Shown: positions 20,826 through 30,078, numbered from the stretch's first letter. The stretch is DNA of 53,776 nucleotides from Magnetococcales bacterium (GCA_002689455.1 NZGE01000015.1:1-53776), one strand, 5' to 3'. The notes: generated from the sequence alone by a model not told the origin. Translations and numbers: made by a program.

Positions 20826-22033
20826 TAGTTAATAGACCCTCTTGTATCGATTAATTGTTTACCCTTTAAATTTTCTAAAGTAATTGTTTTAAAAGCGTCA
20901 TGGTCGGTTAGCATTACTAGAACATCCGCTTTTTCTAAAATTTCTTCTTGGCTTACAAGTGTAAAACCTTCCAATTCTTCAACATAAGGCTCGCAAGCAA
21001 TAATATTAGCTTTAAGGGCCGATTTTAAAAGGCTAGCAACTTTTAAAGATGGGGATTCACGCAGATCATCCACATTTGGTTTAAAAGCTAAACCAAGTAA
21101 ACCAACGGTTGGGTTTTCTTTATTTGTTTTGGCAACCGCTTCAACAACTTTTCCAACAACCCAGTGCGGCTTACCATCATTAATTTCACGTGCTTGCTTC
21201 ATAAGCTTTGCATTGCCAGCCTTTGATGCTGCAACAATAAACCAAGGGTCAATGGCAATACAGTGCCCACCTACACCAGGGCCTGGCTGTAAAATGTTTA
21301 CACGTGGGTGGTGGTTGGCTAAACGAATAACATCCCAAACGTTAATCCCCAATTCGTCACACACAATTGAAAGTTCATTGGCATAAGCAATGTTCACATC
21401 ACGAAATGCGTTTTCTGACAGTTTAACCATTTCGGCAACTTTATCGTCTGCTGGTAAAATAGCACCTTTTATAAATGTGCTGTAAAAAGCCACTGCTTTT
21501 TCGGTTGATGCTTCGTTAACACCGCCAACAACACGGTCATTATGAATCAATTCATACAGCGTGTTTCCAGGAATGGCACGTTCTGGGCAAAAGGCATAAT
21601 GAACTTTACCCTTCAATTCTGGGCGCGTTTTTTCAATAACCGCCATCACATCTTGTCGTGTAGCACCTAGTGCGGAAGTAGATTCCAGAACAACTAAATT
21701 CCCTTCTTCTAAAACAGGCGCTAAATTTTCGCACGCACTGTGCACATAGGACATATCGGCTGATTTATCTTCTTCAATAAAAGGTGTTGGTACAATAATA
21801 AGATGAACGTCGGCCTTTTGTGGAGATTGAGATGCCTTAAGCAAACCAGAACCAACGGATTCCTCCACCAAATTCTTCAAACCTTTTTCTTCAAAGTGTG
21901 GTAACCCTGCGTTAATTTTATCAACCACTTCCGCTTGAACGTCTACCCCTAAAACTTGGTGACCTGCCTGTGCTAAAAGACCTGCAGTTGGTAGGCCTAT
22001 ATAACCTAAACCAATAACATTTACTTGTGCCAA
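20825..22033 (-). CDS. wecC: UDP-N-acetyl-D-mannosamine dehydrogenase (nucleotide-sugar dehydrogenase)
   Basis: Oxidises UDP-ManNAc to UDP-ManNAcA with two NAD+. The Rossmann motif is VIGLGYIGLPTAGLLA. The sequence follows WecC closely: PTPF, FCPERAIPGNTLYEL, NDRVVGG, LSENAFRDVNIAYANELS and the active-site cysteine motif GPGVGGHCIAIDPWF. Length 402 aa. No WecB-type epimerase lies in this window. It heads the block of sugar genes and is followed directly by a coupled small ORF. Other UDP-HexNAc dehydrogenases of the WbpA/WbpO type are the main alternative. Confidence 0.88.
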   Translation of the reverse strand: MAQVNVIGLGYIGLPTAGLLAQAGHQVLGVDVQAEVVDKINAGLPHFEEKGLKNLVEESVGSGLLKASQSPQKADVHLIIVPTPFIEEDKSADMSYVHSACENLAPVLEEGNLVVLESTSALGATRQDVMAVIEKTRPELKGKVHYAFCPERAIPGNTLYELIHNDRVVGGVNEASTEKAVAFYSTFIKGAILPADDKVAEMVKLSENAFRDVNIAYANELSIVCDELGINVWDVIRLANHHPRVNILQPGPGVGGHCIAIDPWFIVAASKAGNAKLMKQAREINDGKPHWVVGKVVEAVAKTNKENPTVGLLGLAFKPNVDDLRESPSLKVASLLKSALKANIIACEPYVEELEGFTLVSQEEILEKADVLVMLTDHDAFKTITLENLKGKQLIDTRGSIN

Positions 22034-22051
22034 AATGAATACCTTTAATTT

Positions 22052-22065
22052 CTAATAATTATTAG
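22052..22065. promoter_or_regulatory. 14-bp perfect palindrome upstream of wecC
   Basis: CTAATAATTATTAG lies 19 bp upstream of the wecC ATG, between comEC and wecC. It could be an operator, but it is pure A/T apart from its ends, so chance is a serious alternative. Confidence 0.25.
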
Positions 22066-22116
22066 TTTCAAGTTATATATCTATATGTTTAAAAGGTCAA
22101 CGAAAAGGCTTTATTT

Positions 22117-24147
22117 TTATTCATCCCAAATACGCAAAGTGGATGGTGTAAAAGTTTGATATTTCATCGAACCTTTACTTAGAAATATCTTTTGCGCAAC
22201 TGCACCTTCGTTATTTTTGAAAAATGTTTTACAAGTTCCATTAAAACTTTCATCTCCAATAACCATTGATGCTATTTGACAATCTTCAAGTGACGGTTCC
22301 ACACCTGCATGAAGTAGTAAAACTTTATGATTATTCCGTTCCACCACACAACCAACAGAATCACAGGGGAAATGTTTTTCATAACCTGTTTCATGCGCTT
22401 TGTAATGTTCGAATATGTGCTTTTCACCAACCGAACCATCTTGCTTAAAAACATAATAACCATCACCAGCCTTTCCTAAAAGAATGGTTTTCCCATTTTG
22501 TAGCCAAATAATATCCGCCACAGGTACACTTGCATAAGTTATCCAAATAGAAACAGATGTTAATAAAGCAAAAGACAATTTACAAAAACGTTTAAAATAA
22601 AGTGAAGAAATAAACAGAAAACAAGCCATACTCAAGTAAACAACTTCCGACTTTTCAACCACAAAATGTCCATAAGGTAAAGCGCTTCCCAAGTAAGCAA
22701 TATCATTTAAAATATCCACACCATATAGCGCCACTTTAAAAAACAAAGAATGCAAACCGAATGGCATAAATAACAACCCTAAAAAAGCAAAAGGCATTAC
22801 CACAAAACCAGTCACAGGAATTGCCAACACATTCACAATAAAGCCTGCAAAATGAATTTCACCAAAATGCCAAGCGGCAACAGGCATTGTGGCAGCCCCC
22901 GCCACCAGCGATGTTAAGAAAACGCCTTTGGTGTATGTCATACCTTGTATGATTTTAATTTTAGAGCGCACTTCTTTTTCTTTAATTTCATTAAAAAGTG
23001 TAAGTGCAAAAACAGCCACGAAAGACATCTGAAAAGAAGCTGTAATAATACTTTCTGGCCATATAAAAAGCACCAATATTAAAGTAAGCATAAGAATGCG
23101 CAATGTATTATGTAAACGCCCTAATAAAAGTGCGAAGAAAATAAAGCTAACCATTAAAAAGGCACGTAAAGTTGGTAACGTTGCCCCTGCAATGGCTGTG
23201 TAAAACAAACAAGCGAACACTGCTAAAATAGCAGCAGGCATTTTTAAATTATAATTTAAGGCTAAAAACGGCGAAAAGGCTAAAACTTTTCGCAAACCAA
23301 AAAAAACAAAACCTGCCACCAAACCAATATGCAAACCTGAAATGGCTAATAAATGTGCCAAGCCACTGCTGCGGTAAGCATTATAAATTTCTTCCGTTAA
23401 ATATGTGCGCTTTCCTGCCAACAAAGCCACCAAAACAGATTCACTTTCACCAACCTCATCTGTTTCATTTTTATAAACCACTTTACTAGAAATGTTGGTT
23501 CGTAATTTTTGAAGCCAGTAACTGTTATGCTTAAAACCTTCTGGCCAACTTGTTTTATAAATACTTCCCATCACAAAGCCTGTGGCACCAATTTCATGCA
23601 TCCAGTAATACTGCCTTAGGTTAAAGTCCTCCTCAAAGCTTTGCGCTTTTGGTGAAAACAATTTAGCCTCTAAAGATATCCAGTCCCCCACAAAAAAATC
23701 CGACAATCGCCCCTCACTGCTGGAAATACGAATTTTCTTAGGCGTTAAAGTTTCATCAACGCCGTATATTTTCACATTTTCAAGCGTTACTTTATCGCGT
23801 CCGTCATACGTCGCACTTTTAGCAATTTGCCCCACAACCCAGTGCCGACCCTGTTCATATTTTCGGGGTAGAAAAACAGTTTCTTTGTTTTGCACAACGT
23901 AAGCAGTATTGGTTAAAAAAACACAAGAAGAACTGAACAAAACAAAGATTAAAAACACCTTAAAATAAAAACGTGTGAAATAGCTAATCACAAGCGAAAC
24001 TATTGACAATAATAGAAAGAAAGGTACACTCACCTCAAACGGCAAGTAAAAGTATAAAAATGTACCAATCAATGCACCCAGCGCCATAAATAACGGCACT
24101 GCATAACTTTCAAATTGAGTTTTAGGTTGTACATTTTCAAATAACAT
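22117..24147 (-). CDS. comEC: ComEC/Rec2 family DNA-uptake channel protein
   Basis: Polytopic inner-membrane protein that translocates single-stranded DNA during transformation. Two N-terminal membrane helices are followed by a DUF4131-like domain to about residue 200. The Competence domain follows, with the signature SGLAHLLAISGLHIGL near 260 and many hydrophobic helices up to about 510. A C-terminal soluble region (from IIWLQNGKTILLGK) is short for the full metallo-beta-lactamase-like domain of Firmicute ComEC. Length 676 aa. It is divergent from gltX with a 36-bp gap, a common alphaproteobacterial arrangement. Confidence 0.9.
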   Translation of the reverse strand: MLFENVQPKTQFESYAVPLFMALGALIGTFLYFYLPFEVSVPFFLLLSIVSLVISYFTRFYFKVFLIFVLFSSSCVFLTNTAYVVQNKETVFLPRKYEQGRHWVVGQIAKSATYDGRDKVTLENVKIYGVDETLTPKKIRISSSEGRLSDFFVGDWISLEAKLFSPKAQSFEEDFNLRQYYWMHEIGATGFVMGSIYKTSWPEGFKHNSYWLQKLRTNISSKVVYKNETDEVGESESVLVALLAGKRTYLTEEIYNAYRSSGLAHLLAISGLHIGLVAGFVFFGLRKVLAFSPFLALNYNLKMPAAILAVFACLFYTAIAGATLPTLRAFLMVSFIFFALLLGRLHNTLRILMLTLILVLFIWPESIITASFQMSFVAVFALTLFNEIKEKEVRSKIKIIQGMTYTKGVFLTSLVAGAATMPVAAWHFGEIHFAGFIVNVLAIPVTGFVVMPFAFLGLLFMPFGLHSLFFKVALYGVDILNDIAYLGSALPYGHFVVEKSEVVYLSMACFLFISSLYFKRFCKLSFALLTSVSIWITYASVPVADIIWLQNGKTILLGKAGDGYYVFKQDGSVGEKHIFEHYKAHETGYEKHFPCDSVGCVVERNNHKVLLLHAGVEPSLEDCQIASMVIGDESFNGTCKTFFKNNEGAVAQKIFLSKGSMKYQTFTPSTLRIWDE

Positions 24148-24183
24148 ATACTGCCATATTGTAATGAAATTAAAGGTTTGTAA

Positions 24184-25605
24184 ATGACGAAAATGGTAAA
24201 AACACGTTTTGCGCCTTCCCCAACAGGCATGCTACACATTGGCGGAGCAAGAACTGCGCTATTCAATTATTTATTCGCAAAGGCGAACGGTGGTGAATAC
24301 CTGCTGCGCATTGAAGACACAGACCAAGAGCGTTCCACAGAAGAAAACAAAGAAATTATTAGAGAAGGCTTGGATTGGCTTGGCCTTGGCCCAACAGACG
24401 GTAAATGGGTGTTACAGACTGACAGTTTGGAGCGTCACAAACAAGCGGTTCAAAAACTTTTAGATGAAGGCAAAGCATATGAATGCTTTACATCAAAAGA
24501 AGAACTTGAAGCCATGCGTGAAGCACAAAAAGAAAAAGGCGAAACCATTCGCTACGATGGTCGACACCGCAACCTCACTGAAGAACAAAAACAAGCCTTC
24601 CGTGATGAAGGTCGTGTAGCGGTTATTCGCTTAAAAGTTGAAGAAGAAGGTACAACTTCTTGGGACGATGCCGTACAAGGCACTATTAAAGTACCAAACT
24701 ACACACTGGATGACTTTATTATTATGCGTGCAGACGGTTACCCAACCTATAACTTTGTGGTTGCACTTGACGACCATGACATGGGCATTACACATGTTAT
24801 TCGTGGCGACGACCACATAAACAACACCCCGAAACAAATGTTTGTTTACCAAGCTATGGGCTATGAACTTCCAATTTTTGCCCACGTACCAATGATTCAC
24901 GGTAAAAACGGTAAAATGTCCAAACGTGACGGGGCAACAAACGTCCTTGAATATAAAGAAGCCGGTTTCTTACCAGAAGCATTAAACAACTACCTTATGC
25001 GTCTAGGTTGGTCCCTTGGTGATGAAGAAGTTATTTCCATGGAACGTGCAACAGAACACTTTGACATTAACAACGTTAACAAAAGCGCATCTGTTTTTGA
25101 CCAAGTAAAACTAGAATGGTTTAACGCACAATACATTCGTGAATTAAACGCTGAACAGCTTTTAACACATCTTGAATACTTCTTTACTAAAGAAGGCTTA
25201 ACACTGAACGATACCATTCGTGGTTATTTATTAAACGGCGGCATTAACGCTGTTAAAAACAAAGCGAAAAAATTACCGGACCTTGTTAAAGCATTAGAAT
25301 TTTTCTTTAAAGCACCACCATTTAACTTTGAAGAAAAAGAAGTTTCCATACTAGAAACAGATGGTTACAAAAACAACCTACAGCTTTTTGTGAACAAAGC
25401 ACAAAACATTGAAGGAACAGTAAACCACGACACTGTTTCAGAAATTGTGAGCGAATTGTGTGAGGAAACCGGTTTGAAATTTAAAGATTTTGGCATGCCA
25501 CTGCGTGTTGCTCTAACAGGTACAACACAAGCACCAGGTGTTGGCGATATTGTTGAAATTTTTGGTAAGGATGAAAGCATAAAGCGTATTCAAAGCGCCT
25601 TATAA
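24184..25605 (+). CDS. gltX: Glutamyl-tRNA synthetase
   Basis: Class I synthetase charging tRNA-Glu. The HIGH-type motif is in RFAPSPTGMLHIGGARTALFNYLFA and the KMSKS loop is KNGKMSKRDGA. Length 473 aa. The start at 24184 (MTKMVKTRF) and the ATG three codons later are both possible. Glu-tRNA is also the precursor for the C5 haem route implied by hemL. It is monocistronic, with a strong terminator 30 bp downstream. Confidence 0.97.
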   Translation: MTKMVKTRFAPSPTGMLHIGGARTALFNYLFAKANGGEYLLRIEDTDQERSTEENKEIIREGLDWLGLGPTDGKWVLQTDSLERHKQAVQKLLDEGKAYECFTSKEELEAMREAQKEKGETIRYDGRHRNLTEEQKQAFRDEGRVAVIRLKVEEEGTTSWDDAVQGTIKVPNYTLDDFIIMRADGYPTYNFVVALDDHDMGITHVIRGDDHINNTPKQMFVYQAMGYELPIFAHVPMIHGKNGKMSKRDGATNVLEYKEAGFLPEALNNYLMRLGWSLGDEEVISMERATEHFDINNVNKSASVFDQVKLEWFNAQYIRELNAEQLLTHLEYFFTKEGLTLNDTIRGYLLNGGINAVKNKAKKLPDLVKALEFFFKAPPFNFEEKEVSILETDGYKNNLQLFVNKAQNIEGTVNHDTVSEIVSELCEETGLKFKDFGMPLRVALTGTTQAPGVGDIVEIFGKDESIKRIQSAL

Positions 25606-25634
25606 AAACATCCAACCTCAAACAATAAATAAAA

Positions 25635-25660
25635 AAGCCCTGCTTATGCAGGGCTTTTCT
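25635..25660. terminator. Bidirectional terminator after gltX
   Basis: AAGCCCTGC-TTAT-GCAGGGCTT with A run left and T run right. It serves gltX and the convergent membrane-protein gene. Confidence 0.9.
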
Positions 25661-25676
25661 CGTTTATTAATTCAGC

Positions 25677-26072
25677 TTATTCGGCCAATTCAGTAGCTTC
25701 TGCTTGAGGCGGGAATAAAACATCTCCAATTTTGTCCAGCACAATGGCCAAACCTTTAAAAGACAGAACTGCAACAACAAGCAGCGCCAGCATTGAAACA
25801 ATGGTCAGCAACATTTTAGCGCCAAAGAAAACAGCAACGCCAATAATCAAACCAAGCACACCGCCAAAGGCCGCATATGTAAAGCCACTGGCTTTTTGCC
25901 ACGATTCGTTGGCTTCATATTTCATTTCAAACAGGCCGTACGAACACAAAATTGCCAAAACAGGCACAATCACGCTCAGCGCCATGTTAATGTCCAGACC
26001 ATCCAGTAAACCAAAGCCAGCAACAACCAACAGCGCCACAGCACCAAGTATAGAGTAAACAAGTTTAGACAT
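25677..26072 (-). CDS. Hypothetical membrane protein (131 aa)
   Basis: The ATG at 26072 is preceded by AAGGAGACATT, which is a better start than the ORF-track start at 26111. The product has about four hydrophobic helices (LVYSILGAVALLVVAGFGLL, ALSVIVPVLAILCSYGLF, GFTYAAFGGVLGLIIGVAVFF and MLLTIVSMLALLVVAVLSF) and a short acidic tail (QAEATELAE). No family was recognised. It has its own near-consensus promoter, embedded in a motif cluster. Confidence 0.78.
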   Translation of the reverse strand: MSKLVYSILGAVALLVVAGFGLLDGLDINMALSVIVPVLAILCSYGLFEMKYEANESWQKASGFTYAAFGGVLGLIIGVAVFFGAKMLLTIVSMLALLVVAVLSFKGLAIVLDKIGDVLFPPQAEATELAE

Positions 26073-26122
26073 AATGTCTCCTTGAAATGTAAAAGGAAAA
26101 AGAAGTGTCATTTGACGGACTA

Positions 26123-26151
26123 TATGTATGAAATTAATGATAAATTGTCAA
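26123..26151 (-). promoter_or_regulatory. Near-consensus sigma-70-type promoter of the 25677-26072 gene
   Basis: On the minus strand: TTGACA (26151-26146), a 17-bp spacer and TACATA (26128-26123). The -35 box is perfect and spacing is optimal. The -35 box is itself one half of a TTGTCAA/TTGACAA inverted repeat, so a regulator bound there would block the polymerase. Confidence 0.7.
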
Positions 26152-26223
26152 GTTATTGACAAAACAAATTCAAATTATTTGAAAAAATAAAGCAAAGTGG
26201 TTGTCAAAGTGGTTGTCAAAGTG
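26145..26223. repeat. Cluster of four TTGTCAA/TTGACAA heptamers
   Basis: The first two copies form a perfect inverted repeat, TTGTCAA-GTTA-TTGACAA (26145-26162). Two more direct copies (26201-26207 and 26213-26219) lie inside a 12-bp tandem repeat AAAGTGGTTGTC that runs 2.5 times. All lie in the 247-bp space between two divergent genes of unknown function. This looks like a multi-site operator. Confidence 0.6.
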
Positions 26224-26319
26224 AATTTTAATACTTAAACTATTAGTAACAAATACTTTAACGTTTATCTTTAAACACTGTGCAATCCATTTGCACCTCA
26301 ACACCTTACAGGTACTCCC

Positions 26320-26685
26320 TTGATCAAAAAAACAACTTTTAAGTATGGCACATTGGCACGCCAACTTATTCCAACAGCCCGTACTGTTCATAGCAAAATA
26401 AAAAAGGCCAACACACGTAGTGAAGCTGAATCAGTCTTAAACATGTCCCTTTTTTCGCTGTTGCAAATGATTAGTCAAATGCAATCACTGAAGGATGAAG
26501 AATCATCGCTGGGAAATGAAAAAGGACAAGAGTGCATGTTCTTTGAAACAGCACTTATTTGCGCAGGTTTGGCTGTGCGATTCATGCAAATGCGTGTTGT
26601 TACACCAGAAAACAAGCCCGAGCTTTTAAAGCTTACAGCTGGTGTTTACGAGCATCTTAAAAAGTCTGCAAAAACAATCGAGTAA
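26320..26685 (+). CDS. Hypothetical protein (121 aa), probable TTG start
   Basis: No in-frame ATG exists near the 5' end, so the TTG at 26320 is taken as start; a weak AGG lies eight bases before it. The protein is soluble and mostly helical (IKKANTRSEAESVLNMSLFSLLQMISQMQSL), with a second helix-rich half rich in methionine and leucine. No domain was recognised. It is divergent from the 25677-26072 membrane protein across the TTGTCAA cluster and ends at a strong terminator. Function unknown. Confidence 0.65.
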   Translation: MIKKTTFKYGTLARQLIPTARTVHSKIKKANTRSEAESVLNMSLFSLLQMISQMQSLKDEESSLGNEKGQECMFFETALICAGLAVRFMQMRVVTPENKPELLKLTAGVYEHLKKSAKTIE

Positions 26686-26713
26686 AAAAAGCCCGCATTT
26701 GCGGGCTTTTTTT
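26684..26713. terminator. Bidirectional terminator between the 26320 ORF and recN
   Basis: GCCCGC-ATTT-GCGGGC with seven A before and seven T after. Confidence 0.9.
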
Positions 26714-26716
26714 ACT

Positions 26717-28375
26717 TTAAGAAGCTAACAACTTGGCAGCGGCGGCTTTTGCCTCAGCCGTAACATCACGCCCTGATATCATGCGTGATAATTCATCCAA
26801 ACGCTCCTCGTCTGAAAGTTGAACAAGCGTTGTTCTGGTTGCCTCACCATCGGATTTTTTAAATATTTTAACGTGCCTATGCCCTTTTGAAGCCACCTGC
26901 GCTAAATGCGTTATTGAAAAAACTTGATGCTTTTCAGACAAGTTCTTCATAGCAAGCCCCATGGCTTCAGCCACATGGCCACCTACCCCCGTATCAATCT
27001 CATCAAACACAAGGCTTGTTGCAGCAATGTCTTTATAAAACACTTGTTTTAAAGCAAGCATTAACCTAGACACCTCACCACCAGAAGCAACTTTAACAAG
27101 GGGCGCTAGCGGTTGCCCTTTATTGGTAGCCACCATAAACTCAACACGTTCAGCACCTTTATCGTTCCAGTCTTCACTGGCAAGCGGTAACAAATGTGCT
27201 TCAAACCTTGTTTCAGGCATTTCAAGAAAGGCAAGCGACTTTTCAACTTCTTTTGAGATATCCTTCGCCACTTTTTGACGTGAGGCTGTAAGTTTTTGGC
27301 AAACCTCTTCATAGGATACACGCAAAGCCATGACTTCATGTTCTAAAGAAGAAATATCACCTTGCAAGTTATTCAATCCTTCCAACCTCTCCTGCATTTC
27401 TGATAGTTTTTCAGGAAGCTCATCAATGGTAATGTTATGTTTACGTGCAATGTCCTTTAAAGCAAACAAACGGTCATCCACCTCTTTCAAACGTTCTGGG
27501 TTAGATTCCATATTTTCACCCAAACGCTCAACATCGTTTACCAGCTCTGAAACCTCAAGTGAAACACTTGAAAAACGTTCACAAAGATTATTCATCTCAG
27601 AAGAAACCTCTGCAAGTGGTGAAAGTGCCGACTCTGCATGACGCAAAGCAGATGCAATATCAAAATCTCCCGAAAGAACACCAAGCGCTTCATTTAAAGC
27701 TATTGTCATTTTTTCAGATGACATTAAAAGCTTGCGCTCATCCGCCAGCTTTTCAGCCTCCCCTACTTCAACATTTAATTTTTCAAGCTCATCAATGTAA
27801 GCACTCAGTAAAATTTGCTCATCGGCTTGGTTTTTAATGCGCTCTTGGGCATCTAGTAATTTATTATAGCTCGAACGCCAAGCGTTATAGGCTTTTAAAA
27901 CAGCGCTACGTTCAGTTTTTAACCCACCGAATTGATCTAACATGTTCACATGATTTACAGGCTTTAAAATCAGCTGACCATCATATTGCCCATGAATATC
28001 AACCAACTTTTCACCTAAAGACTGCAACTGTGTTTGTGTAACTTGCGCACCATTGACAAAAGCACGGCTTTTATCACGACTTAACACACGGCGCAAGAAA
28101 AGCTCACCATCTTCAAGTTCTAGGCCATAGTCGGATAAAATATCACAAACAGGGTGTTTTTCATCAAGTGAAAAGCGAACTTCAATAGAAGCTTTTTCAG
28201 CACCATGGCGAATTAAAGAAGTGTCAGCTCTTGCACCTAACCCAAGTGAAAGCGCATCAATGAGCATAGATTTACCAGCACCTGTTTCACCCGTAATAAT
28301 GGTAAAACCTTCTTTAAAGGTAACCGAGCATTGCTCAATTAAGCCGACATTGTGAATGTTTAAATGCGCTAGCAT
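26717..28375 (-). CDS. recN: DNA repair protein RecN
   Basis: SMC-like ATPase of double-strand-break repair. The N-terminal Walker A is TIITGETGAGKSMLIDALSLGLG. A central coiled coil covers about residues 150-370. The C-terminal half carries the signature VASGGEVSRLMLALK and Walker B LVFDEIDTGVGG, then SITHLAQVA. Length 552 aa is normal. It follows bamD with a 12-bp gap in the same direction, the standard alphaproteobacterial order. Confidence 0.96.
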   Translation of the reverse strand: MLAHLNIHNVGLIEQCSVTFKEGFTIITGETGAGKSMLIDALSLGLGARADTSLIRHGAEKASIEVRFSLDEKHPVCDILSDYGLELEDGELFLRRVLSRDKSRAFVNGAQVTQTQLQSLGEKLVDIHGQYDGQLILKPVNHVNMLDQFGGLKTERSAVLKAYNAWRSSYNKLLDAQERIKNQADEQILLSAYIDELEKLNVEVGEAEKLADERKLLMSSEKMTIALNEALGVLSGDFDIASALRHAESALSPLAEVSSEMNNLCERFSSVSLEVSELVNDVERLGENMESNPERLKEVDDRLFALKDIARKHNITIDELPEKLSEMQERLEGLNNLQGDISSLEHEVMALRVSYEEVCQKLTASRQKVAKDISKEVEKSLAFLEMPETRFEAHLLPLASEDWNDKGAERVEFMVATNKGQPLAPLVKVASGGEVSRLMLALKQVFYKDIAATSLVFDEIDTGVGGHVAEAMGLAMKNLSEKHQVFSITHLAQVASKGHRHVKIFKKSDGEATRTTLVQLSDEERLDELSRMISGRDVTAEAKAAAAKLLAS

Positions 28376-28387
28376 TCCAAGTAAACC

Positions 28388-29221
28388 TTAGTTATGTTGT
28401 TCAGAAACGGAACTTTTAATACCTTTCCAGATAGAGCCTAACCATGAAGTTTCTTCTACCTGTGTTGGTACTTTAAGGTTACGTTCACCCAGCAAGGCAT
28501 ATGCCTTCGCATACCAAGAAGAACTTGGGTAGTTGTAACCTAAAACAGCTGCTGATTCAGTGGCTTCGTCTTCAATACCAAGCGCTAAATAGCTTTCAGT
28601 AATACGGTATAAAGCTTCTGGTGTTTGGCTTGTTGTTTGGTAATTTTCAATAACCGTACGGAAACGATTAATGGCAGCCATATAACGTTCATCTTTTTGG
28701 TAATAACGACCCACCATCATTTCTTTGCCTGCCAAGTGGTCTAAGCATAGTGTAATTTTAAGTTTAGCGTCTTTGGCATAGTCAGAAGCAGGGTAACGCT
28801 CTGTCAGCTCATTAAACGCTTTAAGCGCCTCTTCCGTAAATTGCTGGTCACGACGTACATCGCTAATACGGTTATAGTGTGACATACCCTTTAAATATAG
28901 CATGTATGAAATATCTTTATGACCAGGGTGTGATGCGATAAAACGGTCCGCAGCTGGAACAGCTTCGTCATAACGTTCGCTGGTGTAAAGAGCAAAAACA
29001 ACCATCATTTGTGCGCGCGTAGCCCAGCCCGAATATGGATGTTGACGCTCTAGTTCTTCAAAAGCGTGAATAGACTCACCATAAGAGCCTTCAGATAAAT
29101 AATCCATTCCTTGGTTATAAAGTAGTTCAACTTCACCCACCAATTCTTTGTTTTCAGTCGTTGAAGAACAAGCGGTAAGAGCCATAGATGCAACGATTAC
29201 TGATAGCTTAAGGAATTTCAT
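28388..29221 (-). CDS. bamD: Outer-membrane assembly lipoprotein BamD
   Basis: Essential lipoprotein of the beta-barrel assembly machine. The N-terminal signal peptide ends in the lipobox LTAC (Cys18). About five TPR-like repeats follow, including YNQGMDYLSEGSYGESIHAFEELERQHPYS, which is abbreviated here as the first repeat. The family segment near SHPGHKDISYMLYLKGMSHY is present. Length 277 aa. The ATG follows AAAGG. It heads the bamD-recN unit. Confidence 0.94.
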   Translation of the reverse strand: MKFLKLSVIVASMALTACSSTTENKELVGEVELLYNQGMDYLSEGSYGESIHAFEELERQHPYSGWATRAQMMVVFALYTSERYDEAVPAADRFIASHPGHKDISYMLYLKGMSHYNRISDVRRDQQFTEEALKAFNELTERYPASDYAKDAKLKITLCLDHLAGKEMMVGRYYQKDERYMAAINRFRTVIENYQTTSQTPEALYRITESYLALGIEDEATESAAVLGYNYPSSSWYAKAYALLGERNLKVPTQVEETSWLGSIWKGIKSSVSEQHN

Positions 29222-29430
29222 ATTATAACCTTTATTTTTTATGATTTTTAAACCTCACAAAATTAACATTTTTAAAAACGGTTTTCCACTTTAAAAACAA
29301 ATTTTAATGACTTTACATCCTTTAGGGCTTGTTAAATTAAATTGATAAGCATATATAGTAACTTAACTGGGATTAAACCCTTTACTTTACATGCCTTTCA
29401 ACTGCTACCAAATGTAGCTAAGGACCTTTT

Positions 29431-30003
29431 ATGCATTGCCCCCAATGCCTTGCCCTTGAAGATGAGTTAAACAAAGCTTATGTCGAAATTGAACAACTAA
29501 AGGCGGAACTATTAAAGGTTAAACGTACGAACCCTCTAACAGGTCTACCGAACAAAGTTGCATTAAATGAGAAGCTAAGAGAAGCCCTGGCACAGTCAAA
29601 ACGTGGCCGTAAAACATACATTCTATTCATTGATTTAGATAATTTCAAAGAACTGAATGATACTTACAGCCATGAACTGGGTGACGAAGCGCTTAAAGCT
29701 GTTGCACTAACTTTAAAAAACACTGTTCGTTTGACTGATACTGTTTTTCACATGAGTGGTGATGAATTCGCGGTGATGGCAGAGACAAAGAATGTTTCCG
29801 CTGTTCTCTATAAAATTATAGATGCAATACAGAATACATCCGTACAAGTAAATGAAAAAAATATCATTAACTTAGGCGCATCTATAGGTTTTAACCTTAT
29901 TGAGGGGCCTGATGTACGCACTGTTTTAGAAGGGGCTGATAAATCCCTTCAATCCGACAAGCACATGCGTGAAATTCAAGGTTTTCGACACAAACGTGTT
30001 TAA
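29431..30003 (+). CDS. Small soluble diguanylate cyclase (GGDEF domain)
   Basis: A 190-residue protein predicted to make c-di-GMP. A short N-terminal CxxC (MHCPQC) is followed by a coiled coil to about residue 35, then the linker NPLTGLPNK. The GGDEF domain has FIDLDNFKELND, the variant active site SGDEF and the inhibitory-site RxxD (RLTD) five residues upstream. SGDEF variants can be active. No membrane segment is present. AAGGACC is a good Shine-Dalgarno, and a small hairpin (GCTAC/GTAGC) lies just before it. It is monocistronic with its own terminator. Confidence 0.9.
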   Translation: MHCPQCLALEDELNKAYVEIEQLKAELLKVKRTNPLTGLPNKVALNEKLREALAQSKRGRKTYILFIDLDNFKELNDTYSHELGDEALKAVALTLKNTVRLTDTVFHMSGDEFAVMAETKNVSAVLYKIIDAIQNTSVQVNEKNIINLGASIGFNLIEGPDVRTVLEGADKSLQSDKHMREIQGFRHKRV

Positions 30004-30027
30004 ATTTACGCCCACCATCGAAATATA

Positions 30028-30058
30028 AAAAAAACACCCTCAAAATGAGGGTGTTTTT
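30028..30058. terminator. Bidirectional terminator after the diguanylate cyclase gene
   Basis: ACACCCTC-AAAAT-GAGGGTGT with A run before and TTTT after. It lies between convergent genes. Confidence 0.9.
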
Positions 30059-30078
30059 ATTCGATACATAGTTAATAA

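Noticed and set aside
26194-26223. Tandem 12-bp repeat considered as a CRISPR or VNTR array
   Set aside because: Only 2.5 units, no spacers and no cas genes; better explained as repeated regulator sites. No CRISPR array was seen anywhere in the window.
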